A stretch of DNA of 64,000 nt, taken from the NCBI RefSeq assembly GCF_900177665.1, contig NZ_FXAW01000006.1, forward strand, positions 186,001 through 250,000, in the 5' to 3' direction. Positions 37,601 through 45,215 of this stretch are shown one piece after another; within the stretch, counting starts at the first letter, position 1; each line of letters opens with the position of its first letter. The stretch is from Marivirga sericea (GTDB taxonomy: Bacteria > Bacteroidota > Bacteroidia > Cytophagales > Cyclobacteriaceae). Both the position numbers and the translations under genes were made by a program. A model generated the notes under the pieces. The model ran no database searches, was not told the DNA's origin, and was given only the letters and a program-made list of their open reading frames with translations.

Positions 37601-38186
37601 AAACACCTCCAGTAAAGCCTAACCCGTGACCTAATTCATGTAAGACAATGGAAACAAAATCATATTGATTAGCGGGGGTGTTTCCGTCTAAACCAAAATA
37701 AAAATCAAAATCACTATTGAAGCTTGAGCTAATATCTGCTTCATTTTCTCCATTGAGATTAGTTCTAGCTAATTTCTCAGCTAAGGCAATAGGATAGAAA
37801 GTGCTCTCCTGTGGAGCTTCCGGAAAGTCTCTAACAAAATTGGTTGGACCTGCTTGCCCTAAAACGCCCTCTCCCAAACCAATAAAATTTGCATCAATAA
37901 TAATTCTGACTGGTGATTTGATAATACTCGCCCAAATATCTACTGCATATTGAAAAGCTTCTTGCGCTTCTTCCGTAAACCCATTATAATTTACGATCAT
38001 ATTGGCTTGGCCAGCAGATCTTTCGAACTGTTGATTGGAGAAATCAGTGGAGGGAGGAACAAATGTATCGTATGAATTGTAGTCAACAGGGCAAATGACA
38101 GGATCTGCCTTTTTGAAAACTTGACCATTTCCTATAAAGGATATATGATTTAGGATGATAAACGTAATCAGTAATAATTTTCTCAT
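34665..38186 (-). CDS. Secreted leishmanolysin-like metzincin with PKD domains and T9SS sorting domain
   Basis: An 1173-residue exported protein paralogous to the 8461-15702 product in its first 320 residues. Signal peptide 1-21. Catalytic-like domain: HELGHGLGF at 183-191 (H183, E184, H187), then His278 in SHLDE and a Met-turn-like SLMSP at 291-295; the position of the classical third histidine is Gly, so the distant His278 is the candidate zinc ligand as in leishmanolysin. Downstream are MAM/laminin-G-like sandwich segments, two PKD domains (WNFGDGNTSNLENPTHIY and the LDWSFGSGAEP region), and a T9SS type A sorting domain starting SVFPNPLKH. Probably a surface or secreted protease or adhesin. 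No terminator hairpin was seen after its stop. Confidence 0.88.
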   Translation of the reverse strand: MRKLLLITFIILNHISFIGNGQVFKKADPVICPVDYNSYDTFVPPSTDFSNQQFERSAGQANMIVNYNGFTEEAQEAFQYAVDIWASIIKSPVRIIIDANFIGLGEGVLGQAGPTNFVRDFPEAPQESTFYPIALAEKLARTNLNGENEADISSSFNSDFDFYFGLDGNTPANQYDFVSIVLHELGHGLGFTGGVSFNEEQETGRWSISSGLPTIYTQFVKLGDNSPIIFLPDNSSQAGDAFTGNDLFFDGPFSILELGERPKLFAPGSWNQGSSYSHLDESRYPAGNPNSLMSPQFGAGEAIHDPGVTKEIFADMGWINTYLEHQNNFQITDNSSDPLPIELKIVSDTTFDSESPILVYSTDAFETTDTLNLTDSGDGITYQTSIPNPGQNSIIKYFFAGVLDLSGREYFSPTNAPEDFYEINIVDFSLAEVPYTLIDGGDFESSQEDFQGIALTGGINLWELGTPGNRLNESISGLNVWKTKLTENIGNEDKRLSSALISPIFDFTDESKNHELSFSFIMENAYSEASGVFSSGPFGMNVQFSLDNGATWELLGDVDDDAGTNWYNIAESSSIVFPELASSGWIQQTIEVLDGDTTFIPVEAKYNVSFLTGFEQVNFRIVFYVIEGFNELGYQADGVLIDDFQILKSNPTAEFTVSNSEFIFPGDEIAFEYLSTGATSFVWNFGDGNTSNLENPTHIYTQGGSYDVSLTITSAEGEDTVLKENFITVNNSKSIPYTLEDGGNLEGEVLDFIIENISGTGFELGQSTIEGKAGTASGENAFVTGINVTEYANNSEAYIYTPEFQFEALGDYELAFETNYSFEPTWDGFIVEYTLDRGDSWLKLNDEQVEGWYNQISNPQSVFGNEVPIFSGTTSNEFERKFTDISFLGGQGNVSFRIKFRTDPAETDAGMAIDNFEILGPVSGPAIPDFSSDVQSGCAGINVIFSNESVGSVQSLDWSFGSGAEPTTASGIGPHDVTYDDPGEYSIKLTVTDVNGETAVEEKNAFITIQENHLPTVTVGEADSDGNIILTASDGDAYQWFYRDVIVPDATEQTLVVESTGNYKVAVVINGCEGLSENTIVTSNESPLAQSFSVFPNPLKHNNAFTISFENDFLGEYSVEIYSLSGAQVLTKKFTKVNKREEKSIRFPNAIESLYLVRLTTGNQSTQLKVLVE

Positions 38187-38280
38187 ACTTCTCTGATAAT
38201 GTTATGAACATTAAATTTAATTATTCTATTTTGGTTTTTGTTAACAATTGAAATATAGTTACTAAAACTCTTAATTGTAT

Positions 38281-38745
38281 ATGAATATTATGAAGTATAA
38301 TTTTTACAGTTTTGCATTAGTATTGTTATTCTTAATGTCTTGCAAAACAAGCTCTTCCTCTACATCTGCACAAAAAGCCGAGGAGATTTTTAGTTTAAAT
38401 ACCACCTCCTGCATGGGGCCCTGTCCAGTATTTGAATTATCTCTATATGGAGATAAGAGCTTAGTGTTTAATGGTAAAGAAAACACTGAGGTTTCAGGAA
38501 AGCATGAAGTAGTATTAACAGATGAGCAATTTGAAGCCTTGCTTGGTATAATCGAATCAGCTGATTGGCTTAGTTTGGATAACGAATATAAGACGAATAT
38601 GATGGATTTACCGACTCAAAAATTCACCTATAATCGAAAAGGAATCAGTAAAAATGTATCTAGATATGGGGCAGGACCTGAATCTATTGCAAATATGAGT
38701 GATACCATTCTGACTTTTGTCCAAGAGCAGGTATTTAACAAATAA
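38281..38745 (+). CDS. DUF6438-type lipoprotein
   Basis: A small envelope lipoprotein of about 154 residues. The signal peptide ends LLFLMSC with a lipobox Cys. The mature part begins with a Ser/Thr-rich linker and the conserved CMGPCPVFELSLYGD motif, with two cysteines three residues apart, that marks the DUF6438 family; the function is unknown. The ATG at 38281 is used; the ATG at 38290 would give a shorter but still complete signal peptide, and an upstream TTG at 38275 is less likely. It is divergent from the metzincin gene. Confidence 0.72.
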   Translation: MNIMKYNFYSFALVLLFLMSCKTSSSSTSAQKAEEIFSLNTTSCMGPCPVFELSLYGDKSLVFNGKENTEVSGKHEVVLTDEQFEALLGIIESADWLSLDNEYKTNMMDLPTQKFTYNRKGISKNVSRYGAGPESIANMSDTILTFVQEQVFNK

Positions 38746-38756
38746 TGGAAATCTAA

Positions 38757-39275
38757 TTATTTTTTTAAATACTGGGGAGGGAGTTTTTCCTCCTCTGTTT
38801 CATTGCTCCAAAAGACGTTCATGATGTACCATCTATTGCTTCCTCTTAAAAGTTGGATACTATTGATACCTCTTCTTTCGATTTCACCATTTTCTTCAGT
38901 GCTGACTGCGTATGTACTGAAGCAGTGAGCGATATTCCCAAATGATTCAGTTATCCTAAACAATTCCTGTTCGTAAAAAGCTGTTCCGCCTCTATTCTCC
39001 TTGTACATAGCAATGTATTCTTGAGGGCTCCAGTAGTTATAGATTACTTCCCCCTTATCAGAGACTTGAGTTGGAATAAGCTTAGCATCTTCCGAAAATA
39101 AATATTCAAATCTTTCCCAATCCCGTTCCTGATCTGCCGATCCAGAAATTACATCAGTTAAGGCCGCCATAATGGACTCAATAGATTCTACGTCCTTTCC
39201 ATATTTTTGAGCGAATAGTGGATTTGCATAAAAAACGGTAATAAGCAAGAATATTATTTTTACTAATTTAGTCAT
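38757..39275 (-). CDS. Exported NTF2/SnoaL-like protein
   Basis: A 172-residue protein with a clear Sec signal peptide (cleavage near LFAQ, residue 23). The mature part has the layout of an NTF2-like cone: a helical start (ESIMAALTDVISG), a substrate-pocket region (WSPQEYIAMYKENRGG) and C-terminal strands ending WYIMNVFWSNE. No enzyme family is recognised. Its start overlaps the end of the XRE regulator gene by 8 bp, so the two are co-translated and probably under the same autoregulated promoter. Confidence 0.72.
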   Translation of the reverse strand: MTKLVKIIFLLITVFYANPLFAQKYGKDVESIESIMAALTDVISGSADQERDWERFEYLFSEDAKLIPTQVSDKGEVIYNYWSPQEYIAMYKENRGGTAFYEQELFRITESFGNIAHCFSTYAVSTEENGEIERRGINSIQLLRGSNRWYIMNVFWSNETEEEKLPPQYLKK

Positions 39276-39804
39276 GATTTTTATCTATAATTTTGATTAA
39301 TTCTGTATTACTCTTCAGTACAGTTTGCAAAATATCCAATAAGTTTATGTAGTCTGCAGAAAGCTTATTGTTAAGTTCCTCAGACCCGTCAGAGGAATTC
39401 ATTCTCATCTTATGAAATGCTCTAAATCCATCAACCATTTTTTGGATGTCCTTATTTTGGTCCTTTAATCTTTTAATTTTTTCCACTGCGTTATGATTAC
39501 CTTTCAAGGCGTTCACACGGTCTTTCAAACCTTGGATGGGGAAGCTTTCTTCAAATATCTTAAAAGGATTCCTTTCATGTGAGGTTTTTTTAGAAGAATA
39601 CTGTAAATCTTCATTCACTATCTGGTGGATATCCACACCGAAATATTCTGCAATTTTGACAAGATTTTCTATGTTAGGTTGCGCTAATTCTTTTTCATAG
39701 GATGCAATATTACCTCTTTTAAGACCAACTGCCTCGGCCATAGCGGTTTGACTCATCCCTTTTTTAGTCCTTAAATACTTTATGTTGTCAGATATTTTTG
39801 TCAT
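39268..39804 (-). CDS. XRE-family transcriptional regulator
   Basis: A 178-residue DNA-binding protein. Residues 6-60 form the helix-turn-helix: MSQTAMAEAVGLKRGNIASY is the HTH core, followed by the typical PNIENLVKIAEYFGVDI. The C-terminal 100 residues are charged and helical, probably for oligomerisation. It is transcribed divergently from ytxH-dps across 110 bp that carry two near-identical 20-bp repeats (39805-39824, 39837-39856), plausible operators. Overlap with the NTF2-like gene points to a shared operon. Confidence 0.88.
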   Translation of the reverse strand: MTKISDNIKYLRTKKGMSQTAMAEAVGLKRGNIASYEKELAQPNIENLVKIAEYFGVDIHQIVNEDLQYSSKKTSHERNPFKIFEESFPIQGLKDRVNALKGNHNAVEKIKRLKDQNKDIQKMVDGFRAFHKMRMNSSDGSEELNNKLSADYINLLDILQTVLKSNTELIKIIDKNHD

Positions 39805-39856
39805 TTGTCAACAATATTAACATTTTTTAAACAAATTTGTCAATAATTGTAACATT
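39805..39856. repeat. Pair of 20-bp direct repeats, probable XRE operators
   Basis: Two 20-bp copies starting TTGTCAA and ending TAACATT, at 39805-39824 and 39837-39856, match at 17 of 20 positions, 32 bp (three helical turns) apart. Each is itself a partial palindrome (TGTCAA...TTAACA type). The first begins directly before the XRE start codon, and a further partial copy (ATAATTGTAACC) lies near 39887-39898 toward ytxH. Confidence 0.6.
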
Positions 39857-39914
39857 CTTTTATTAAAGTGGTTAGTATTAGTAGAAATAATTGTAACCAA
39901 AAAATATTAACGCT

Positions 39915-40172
39915 ATGAATAATGGAGTAAAAGTATTAACCGGATTTAGTTTAGGCCTATTAACAGGAGCAGTTGCAGGTTTGCTTTATGCACCTGAAAA
40001 GGGAGATAAAACTAGAAAGAAATTGAAAAAAAATGTTGATAAATCGTATAAAGATTCATTGAAAAAGATTGACGAATTAAAATCAACATTGAATAAAGAA
40101 ATCGACAGCGTTTCTACCAAAGGGAAAGAAACGATCGATCAATTAAAAGAATCAGTGAACTATAAGAACTAA
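39915..40172 (+). CDS. YtxH domain-containing protein
   Basis: An 85-residue protein with an N-terminal glycine-rich hydrophobic segment (GFSLGLLTGAVAGLLYAPEKG, the YtxH signature) and a basic, coiled-coil tail of repeated Lys/Asp/Ser residues. YtxH proteins are induced in general stress responses in Firmicutes; their molecular function is not known. It is followed by dps after 49 bp, suggesting a stress operon, and faces the XRE regulator gene. Confidence 0.85.
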   Translation: MNNGVKVLTGFSLGLLTGAVAGLLYAPEKGDKTRKKLKKNVDKSYKDSLKKIDELKSTLNKEIDSVSTKGKETIDQLKESVNYKN

Positions 40173-40221
40173 TAGTACGACTGATATTTTAATTTTTTTA
40201 ACATTTAAATAAATTAATGAT

Positions 40222-40713
40222 ATGAGTACTACAGTTGAAAAAAGATATAGAAAATTAGGTTTCGATAAATCAGAAACAGAGAGATTAGTGGAGGTAATGA
40301 ACGCTTTGTTGGCAAATTACCATATGCACTATCAAAAATTGAGAAATTTTCACTGGAATGTGAAAGGAGCAGACTTTTTTGATCTGCATGAGCAATTTGA
40401 AGAAAGATATGATATTGCAAAAGAAAGTATCGATGAAATAGCAGAAAGAATTCGAGTTTTTGGGCATACACCACTTAGTAACTTGAGTGATTATATGGAA
40501 CACTCTAACATCAAAGAGTCACCAACTGATTTGCCTGCTGAAGAGATGGTCGAAGAAATTTTAAACGATTATCAAATCTTGCTATCCTTTTTAACAGATG
40601 CTATGAATGCCGCTATAGATATAGGAGATGTAGGAACTGAGGATATGCTAAATACATTTATTCAAGATATGGAGAAACATCACTGGATGCTAAGTTCATT
40701 CTTGGGTAAGTAA
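40222..40713 (+). CDS. dps: Dps-family DNA-protection/ferritin-like protein
   Basis: A 163-residue Dps subunit that forms a 12-mer storing iron and protecting DNA from peroxide. The inter-subunit ferroxidase ligands are all present with the exact family spacing: His44, His56, Asp71 and Glu75 (H-x11-H-x14-D-x3-E). The N terminus is basic (KRYRKLG), which in some Dps proteins contributes to DNA contact. It ends a two-gene unit with ytxH and is closed by a strong terminator. Confidence 0.95.
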   Translation: MSTTVEKRYRKLGFDKSETERLVEVMNALLANYHMHYQKLRNFHWNVKGADFFDLHEQFEERYDIAKESIDEIAERIRVFGHTPLSNLSDYMEHSNIKESPTDLPAEEMVEEILNDYQILLSFLTDAMNAAIDIGDVGTEDMLNTFIQDMEKHHWMLSSFLGK

Positions 40714-40736
40714 TCTCACTTAATTAATCATATTAT

Positions 40737-40767
40737 AAGGCTGAATTTAATTATTCAGCCTTTTTTT
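40737..40767 (+). terminator. Intrinsic terminator of ytxH-dps
   Basis: A perfect 10-bp stem (AAGGCTGAAT with ATTCAGCCTT) with a 6-nt loop runs into seven T residues, 24 bp after the dps stop codon. Confidence 0.9.
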
Positions 40768-40853
40768 ATGCCTATCACTTTTCGAATGTTGATGAAGTAT
40801 AAGTTTTCAAATCTGAAATTGGTAATTATACACAAGTTTTAACTTGCTTTTTT

Positions 40854-40861
40854 TAGCTTTG
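40854..40861 (+). promoter_or_regulatory. -7 element of lpxH
   Basis: TAGCTTTG matches TAnnTTTG and ends 9 bp before the lpxH ATG, so the transcript would be almost leaderless. A clear -33 at the usual distance was not identified. Confidence 0.45.
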
Positions 40862-40870
40862 TATTGAATT

Positions 40871-41647
40871 ATGAAAACCCTCAATCTGGATATACCGACA
40901 GGAAAAAAAATATACTTCGCTTCAGACTTTCATTTGGGTGCCCCTAACCTCAAAGAAAGTCATAATAGGGAGCTAAGAATAGTCCGTTGGATGGATCATA
41001 TTAAAGATGATGCTGCTGCTTTATTTTTAGTGGGGGATATATTTGATTTCTGGCATGAGTATAAAAAAGCTATACCCAAGGGCTTTATACGTTTTCAAGG
41101 TAAATTAGCAGAATTAGCGGATTCTGGACTACCCATTTATTTATTCACAGGTAATCACGATATGTGGATGTTTGGTTATTTTACAGAAGAATTAGGGATA
41201 GATGTTTTCAGAAAGCCTATTACTTTATTAGCTAATGAGCAGAAATTATTGATTGGTCACGGAGATGGTTTAGGCCCTGGAGATCGTCAATATAAATTCC
41301 TAAAAAAGGTTTTTGCAAATAGCGTTTGCCAATGGTTATTCAGGCAGATTCACCCAGATTTAGGGATTCGGATAGCTAATCAATGGTCTGCAAGTAGCAG
41401 GATAAGCAGCAGCACTAAAGAGACCGAAGAGTTTTTAGGAGAAGGAGAATGGCTATGGACCTATTCAAAGGAAATTGAGAAACATACTCATCACGATTTC
41501 TATGTTTTTGGGCACAGGCACTTACCGCTTGATTTGGAGGTAAATGAAAATTCACGTTATATAAATTTAGGGGAATGGGTAAATTATAATACTTTTGCAT
41601 CTTTTAATGGCAAAGATTTTGTACTAGAAAAATTTCATGAAGAATAA
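40871..41647 (+). CDS. lpxH: UDP-2,3-diacylglucosamine diphosphatase
   Basis: A metallophosphoesterase that cleaves UDP-2,3-diacylglucosamine to lipid X in lipid A synthesis. The calcineurin-like metal motifs appear in order: ASDFHLG (DxH), VGDIFDFW (GD), FTGNHD (GNHD), GHGDG and FGHRH. The aromatic and basic segments around FRQIHPDLG fit LpxH rather than generic phosphoesterases. Length 258 is normal. The 130-residue secreted protein follows after 15 bp in the same direction. Confidence 0.93.
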   Translation: MKTLNLDIPTGKKIYFASDFHLGAPNLKESHNRELRIVRWMDHIKDDAAALFLVGDIFDFWHEYKKAIPKGFIRFQGKLAELADSGLPIYLFTGNHDMWMFGYFTEELGIDVFRKPITLLANEQKLLIGHGDGLGPGDRQYKFLKKVFANSVCQWLFRQIHPDLGIRIANQWSASSRISSSTKETEEFLGEGEWLWTYSKEIEKHTHHDFYVFGHRHLPLDLEVNENSRYINLGEWVNYNTFASFNGKDFVLEKFHEE

Positions 41648-41662
41648 ATACCGCCTGTAAAT

Positions 41663-42055
41663 ATGATTAGAGTTTTACTTGTTCTTTCCTTTTTTTGCTT
41701 TACGCTATCATATTCCTATGCGCAGGAAAACTCTCAAGATAGCGTTAAGATAGAAGGTGTTGATGATGATGGACGAGTTAAGTACCCCAAAAAATTATTA
41801 GTGAATCCTGAGTTCGATTTTAAATTGAAAAAAACAGAGACCGGTAAGTTTACAATTAGCTTCTATACAGAAAACGAAAAAGCCATCAAAATTAAGATCT
41901 ATGATTTAATTGGTAATTTGATTAAACAAGAAACAGTCTCAAAATCAGGATTATTCACTAAGGAATACGACCTAAGTTATTACAACCCAAAATTCTTCAT
42001 AATTGAGGCAGGTAGTTCTCAATACAATAAGACCAAATCCATTATTGTAGAGTAG
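41663..42055 (+). CDS. Small secreted protein resembling an isolated T9SS sorting domain
   Basis: A 130-residue exported protein: signal peptide 1-20, a 35-residue acidic/basic linker, then about 75 residues with the layout of a T9SS type A sorting domain: FDFKL...FTISFYTENEKAIKIKIYDLIG, a turn, and closing strands ending IIVE. The canonical opening (YPNP) is replaced by KLLVNPEFD. There is no catalytic or binding module, so the domain is the whole protein. It could be a real secreted peptide, a decayed cargo, or a periplasmic sandwich protein. It is co-oriented with lpxH, 15 bp away. Confidence 0.7.
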   Translation: MIRVLLVLSFFCFTLSYSYAQENSQDSVKIEGVDDDGRVKYPKKLLVNPEFDFKLKKTETGKFTISFYTENEKAIKIKIYDLIGNLIKQETVSKSGLFTKEYDLSYYNPKFFIIEAGSSQYNKTKSIIVE

Positions 42056-42110
42056 CTATTACTGCACTGCTATTGTAAAGCTAGTCATTCGTCTCAAACG
42101 ATGAAATAAA

Positions 42111-42143
42111 AAAGCCTCTCAAAATGCATATTTGAAAGGCTTT
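42111..42143 (-). terminator. Intrinsic terminator of gcvP
   Basis: On the - strand a 13-bp stem with one mismatch (AAAGCCT-TTTGA type arms) closes a 7-nt loop and is followed by TTTTTTATTT, 23 bp after the gcvP stop. Confidence 0.85.
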
Positions 42144-42165
42144 CTATTCTAAATATTATACCGAA

Positions 42166-45078
42166 TTAAGCTAAGGCTTCTTCTGGTTTATCTTCATATT
42201 CTGATACCGGAATACAGCTGCACATTAAGTTTCTATCACCATAAGCACTATCAATTCTGCTAACGCTAGGCCAGAATTTGTTGTGGCGGATCGATTCTAA
42301 TGGGAACACTGCTTTTTCTCTAGAATAAGGTAGCTCCCATTTTTCAGCTAAAGCTACTGACATAGTATGAGGAGCATTCTTCAGCACATTTTGTTCTGCA
42401 TCGGCTTTTCCATCGGCAACTTCTTGAATTTCCTTTCTAATGGAGATCATAGCTGTGCAAAATTTATCTAATTCCATTTTGCTTTCACTTTCCGTAGGCT
42501 CTATCATCATAGTTCCAGGAACAGGAAATGATAAAGTTGGAGAGTGATAACCATAGTCCATCAATCGTTTAGAAATATCTTCCGCTTCAATTCCAAAATC
42601 TTTAAAGCCTCTACAGTCAATGATCATCTCGTGAGCAGCTCTGCCTTTCTGGTTAGTGTAAAGCACTGGATAATGACCAGCTAAAGTTTCTTTAATATAA
42701 TTTGCATTCAATATAGCAATTTGAGTAGCCGCTTTTAATCCTTTGGCACCCATCATGCAAATATATGCGTAACTAATAGCTAAAATGCTTGCGCTTCCCC
42801 ATGGTGCGGCTGAAATTGCAGAAATAGCTTGATTTCCACCCGTTGGTACTAAAGGGTTACCAGGTAAGAAGTCTTCTAAATGCTCTGCTACGCAAATTGG
42901 TCCCATTCCAGGGCCACCGCCACCGTGTGGGATACAGAATGTCTTATGAAGATTGAGGTGACAAACATCAGCTCCAATATTCGCGGGAGATGTTAATCCA
43001 ACTTGAGCATTCATATTAGCTCCATCCATGTAGACTTGACCACCATTATCATGAATAATTTGGCAAATCTCTTGAATACTTTCTTCAAAAACACCATGTG
43101 TAGATGGATATGTAACCATTAGAGCTGCTAAATTATTTTTATACTCTTCTGCTTTAGCTCTTAAATCATCTAAGTCAATATTTCCTTTATCATCACACTT
43201 AGTGATTACTACTTTCATTCCAGCCATCACCGCACTTGCTGGGTTAGTACCATGTGCAGAAGATGGAACGATCGTTACATTTCTATGATCATCTCCTCTG
43301 CTTTGATGGTAAGCTCTTATCACCATTAAACCGGCATACTCTCCTTGAGCTCCAGAATTTGGCTGTAAAGAAGTTGCAGCAAAACCTGTAATTTCAGTTA
43401 GCATATTTTCTAACTTAATAAACATCTCTCTATATCCTAAGGCTTGTTCTTTTGGTGCATAAGGATGAATATGAGCTAATTTAGGCCAAGTTACAGGAAT
43501 CATTTCTGCCGTTGCATTCAATTTCATGGTACATGAACCTAAAGAAATCATAGAATGTACTAACGATAAATCTTTATTTTCCAATCTTTTGATGTATCGC
43601 AACATCTCATGTTCAGCATGGAATTGGTTAAAAACAGGGTGCTCCATGAATCTACTTTCACGAATAAGTTGTTTAGGCCAATCTAAATTCAGATCGTCAA
43701 CTTTTTCGTCAACATTATATTTGTTCGCATCTTCATCAACAACCAAAGCGAATATCTCAATCAACTCTTTTATGTCATGAATTCGTGTAGTTTCATTCAA
43801 AGAAATTGAAACTGTATGCGTACCACTTAAATTTAAGTTGATTTTTCTTTCGTATAATAATGAGTGAAGCTTCTCGCGAAGTTTTTCTGATTCCAATTGA
43901 ATTGTAATGGTATCAAAGAAATTTTTATTGGTTACTTCATAGCCTAGGACTGTCAAGCCATTTGCTAATAACTTAGTCAATGAATGTGTACGTATCGCAA
44001 TCTTCTTCAATCCTACAGGACCGTGGTAGACTGCAAACATGCCAGACATAATAGCCAGTAGAACCTGCGCTGTACAAATATTTGAAGTTGCTTTTTCTTT
44101 CTTGATATGCTGCTCTCGAGTTTGGAGCGCCATACGATAAGCTTTATTACCTTCTTTATCAACCGACACTCCAATAATTCTGCCCGGTATTTGTCTTTTA
44201 TATTTATCTCTAGTTGCAAAATAAGCTGCATGGGGACCGCCATAACCTAATGGGATTCCGAACCTTTGAGAAGTTCCTACCACGCAATCAGCTCCCATTT
44301 CACCTGGAGGGGTCAATAATGCTAATGATAGTAAGTCTGCCCCAATAGTAGAATAGACATCATTTTCTGCCGCTGCTTCGATGTATGGTTTAAGATCTAA
44401 TACTTCGCCTTTAAGGTTAATTTGCTGAGCGTAAAATCCGAATATCTCAGGATCGTTGACGTCTAACATTGTCAAATCTGCAAAACGCAATTCAATGCCT
44501 AATGGATTTGCTCTTGTTTTAAGGATGTCAATTGTTTGTGGGAATGTATTTTCATCTACAAAGAAAACCTTCGCTGACTTCTTTTTACCCTTTCTTAACC
44601 CAAAAAACATGCTCATGGCCTCGGCTGCAGCAGTACCCTCATCCAATAATGAAGCGTTTGCGATTTCCATTCCGGTTAGATCAATTACCATGGTTTGGAA
44701 ATTAACTAGAGCTTCTAATCTTCCTTGAGCAATCTCCGCCTGATAGGGGGTGTAAGCAGTATACCATCCTGGATTTTCTAATATATTTCTTTGAATAACA
44801 CCAGGGGTATGCGTGTTATAATAACCTAATCCTATGTAAGATCTGAAAATCTGATTTTTATCAGCCATATCTCTAAAAGATTCTAAGAATTCAAATTCGG
44901 TTTGTTCCTCTGGGAGGTTCAAATCCTTCTTCAATTGAATGGCTTTCGGGATGGTCTCATCGATTAAATGCTCTAAAGAATCGGCCTTTACCGTTTTCAG
45001 CATCTCTGATATTTGCTGATTATCCGGTGCATTATGCCTCACATCAAATCTTTCTTGGTACAAAGGGTTTAATTTCAT
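42166..45078 (-). CDS. gcvP: Glycine dehydrogenase (decarboxylating), P protein of the glycine cleavage system
   Basis: A 970-residue PLP enzyme that decarboxylates glycine and passes the aminomethyl group to the H protein lipoyl arm. Both halves of the fused single-chain P protein are present; the PLP lysine is Lys712 in [18 protein letters not shown], with the glycine-rich loop following. The ATG at 45078 is chosen over one at 45138 because sequence before it is not family-like and the -7 element at 45136-45143 would then lie in the coding region. No gcvT or gcvH is nearby and no glycine riboswitch was recognised upstream. Confidence 0.97.
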   Translation of the reverse strand: MKLNPLYQERFDVRHNAPDNQQISEMLKTVKADSLEHLIDETIPKAIQLKKDLNLPEEQTEFEFLESFRDMADKNQIFRSYIGLGYYNTHTPGVIQRNILENPGWYTAYTPYQAEIAQGRLEALVNFQTMVIDLTGMEIANASLLDEGTAAAEAMSMFFGLRKGKKKSAKVFFVDENTFPQTIDILKTRANPLGIELRFADLTMLDVNDPEIFGFYAQQINLKGEVLDLKPYIEAAAENDVYSTIGADLLSLALLTPPGEMGADCVVGTSQRFGIPLGYGGPHAAYFATRDKYKRQIPGRIIGVSVDKEGNKAYRMALQTREQHIKKEKATSNICTAQVLLAIMSGMFAVYHGPVGLKKIAIRTHSLTKLLANGLTVLGYEVTNKNFFDTITIQLESEKLREKLHSLLYERKINLNLSGTHTVSISLNETTRIHDIKELIEIFALVVDEDANKYNVDEKVDDLNLDWPKQLIRESRFMEHPVFNQFHAEHEMLRYIKRLENKDLSLVHSMISLGSCTMKLNATAEMIPVTWPKLAHIHPYAPKEQALGYREMFIKLENMLTEITGFAATSLQPNSGAQGEYAGLMVIRAYHQSRGDDHRNVTIVPSSAHGTNPASAVMAGMKVVITKCDDKGNIDLDDLRAKAEEYKNNLAALMVTYPSTHGVFEESIQEICQIIHDNGGQVYMDGANMNAQVGLTSPANIGADVCHLNLHKTFCIPHGGGGPGMGPICVAEHLEDFLPGNPLVPTGGNQAISAISAAPWGSASILAISYAYICMMGAKGLKAATQIAILNANYIKETLAGHYPVLYTNQKGRAAHEMIIDCRGFKDFGIEAEDISKRLMDYGYHSPTLSFPVPGTMMIEPTESESKMELDKFCTAMISIRKEIQEVADGKADAEQNVLKNAPHTMSVALAEKWELPYSREKAVFPLESIRHNKFWPSVSRIDSAYGDRNLMCSCIPVSEYEDKPEEALA

Positions 45079-45135
45079 AATATTAGAAAGTATCTTTAAT
45101 AAATATTTTAAATATTCATGGACTGTTTCGTGCCA

Positions 45136-45143
45136 CAAAAGTA
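45136..45143 (-). promoter_or_regulatory. -7 element of gcvP
   Basis: On the - strand, TACTTTTG matches TAnnTTTG, 57 bp before the gcvP ATG. No good -33 element at the right distance was seen. Confidence 0.5.
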
Positions 45144-45215
45144 CAATATATTATTTAGGAATTTTGTTCACATAACAGTAAAAAAATTAAATAAATTTAC
45201 TTTAAACCTTTAATT

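Noticed and set aside
8461-38186. Horizontal island bounded by the two metzincin genes
   Set aside because: The intervening genes are housekeeping types of normal composition, with no integrase, tRNA or terminal repeats.
45079-45215. Possible glycine riboswitch before gcvP
   Set aside because: The 137-bp leader is too short and lacks the conserved glycine aptamer sequences.
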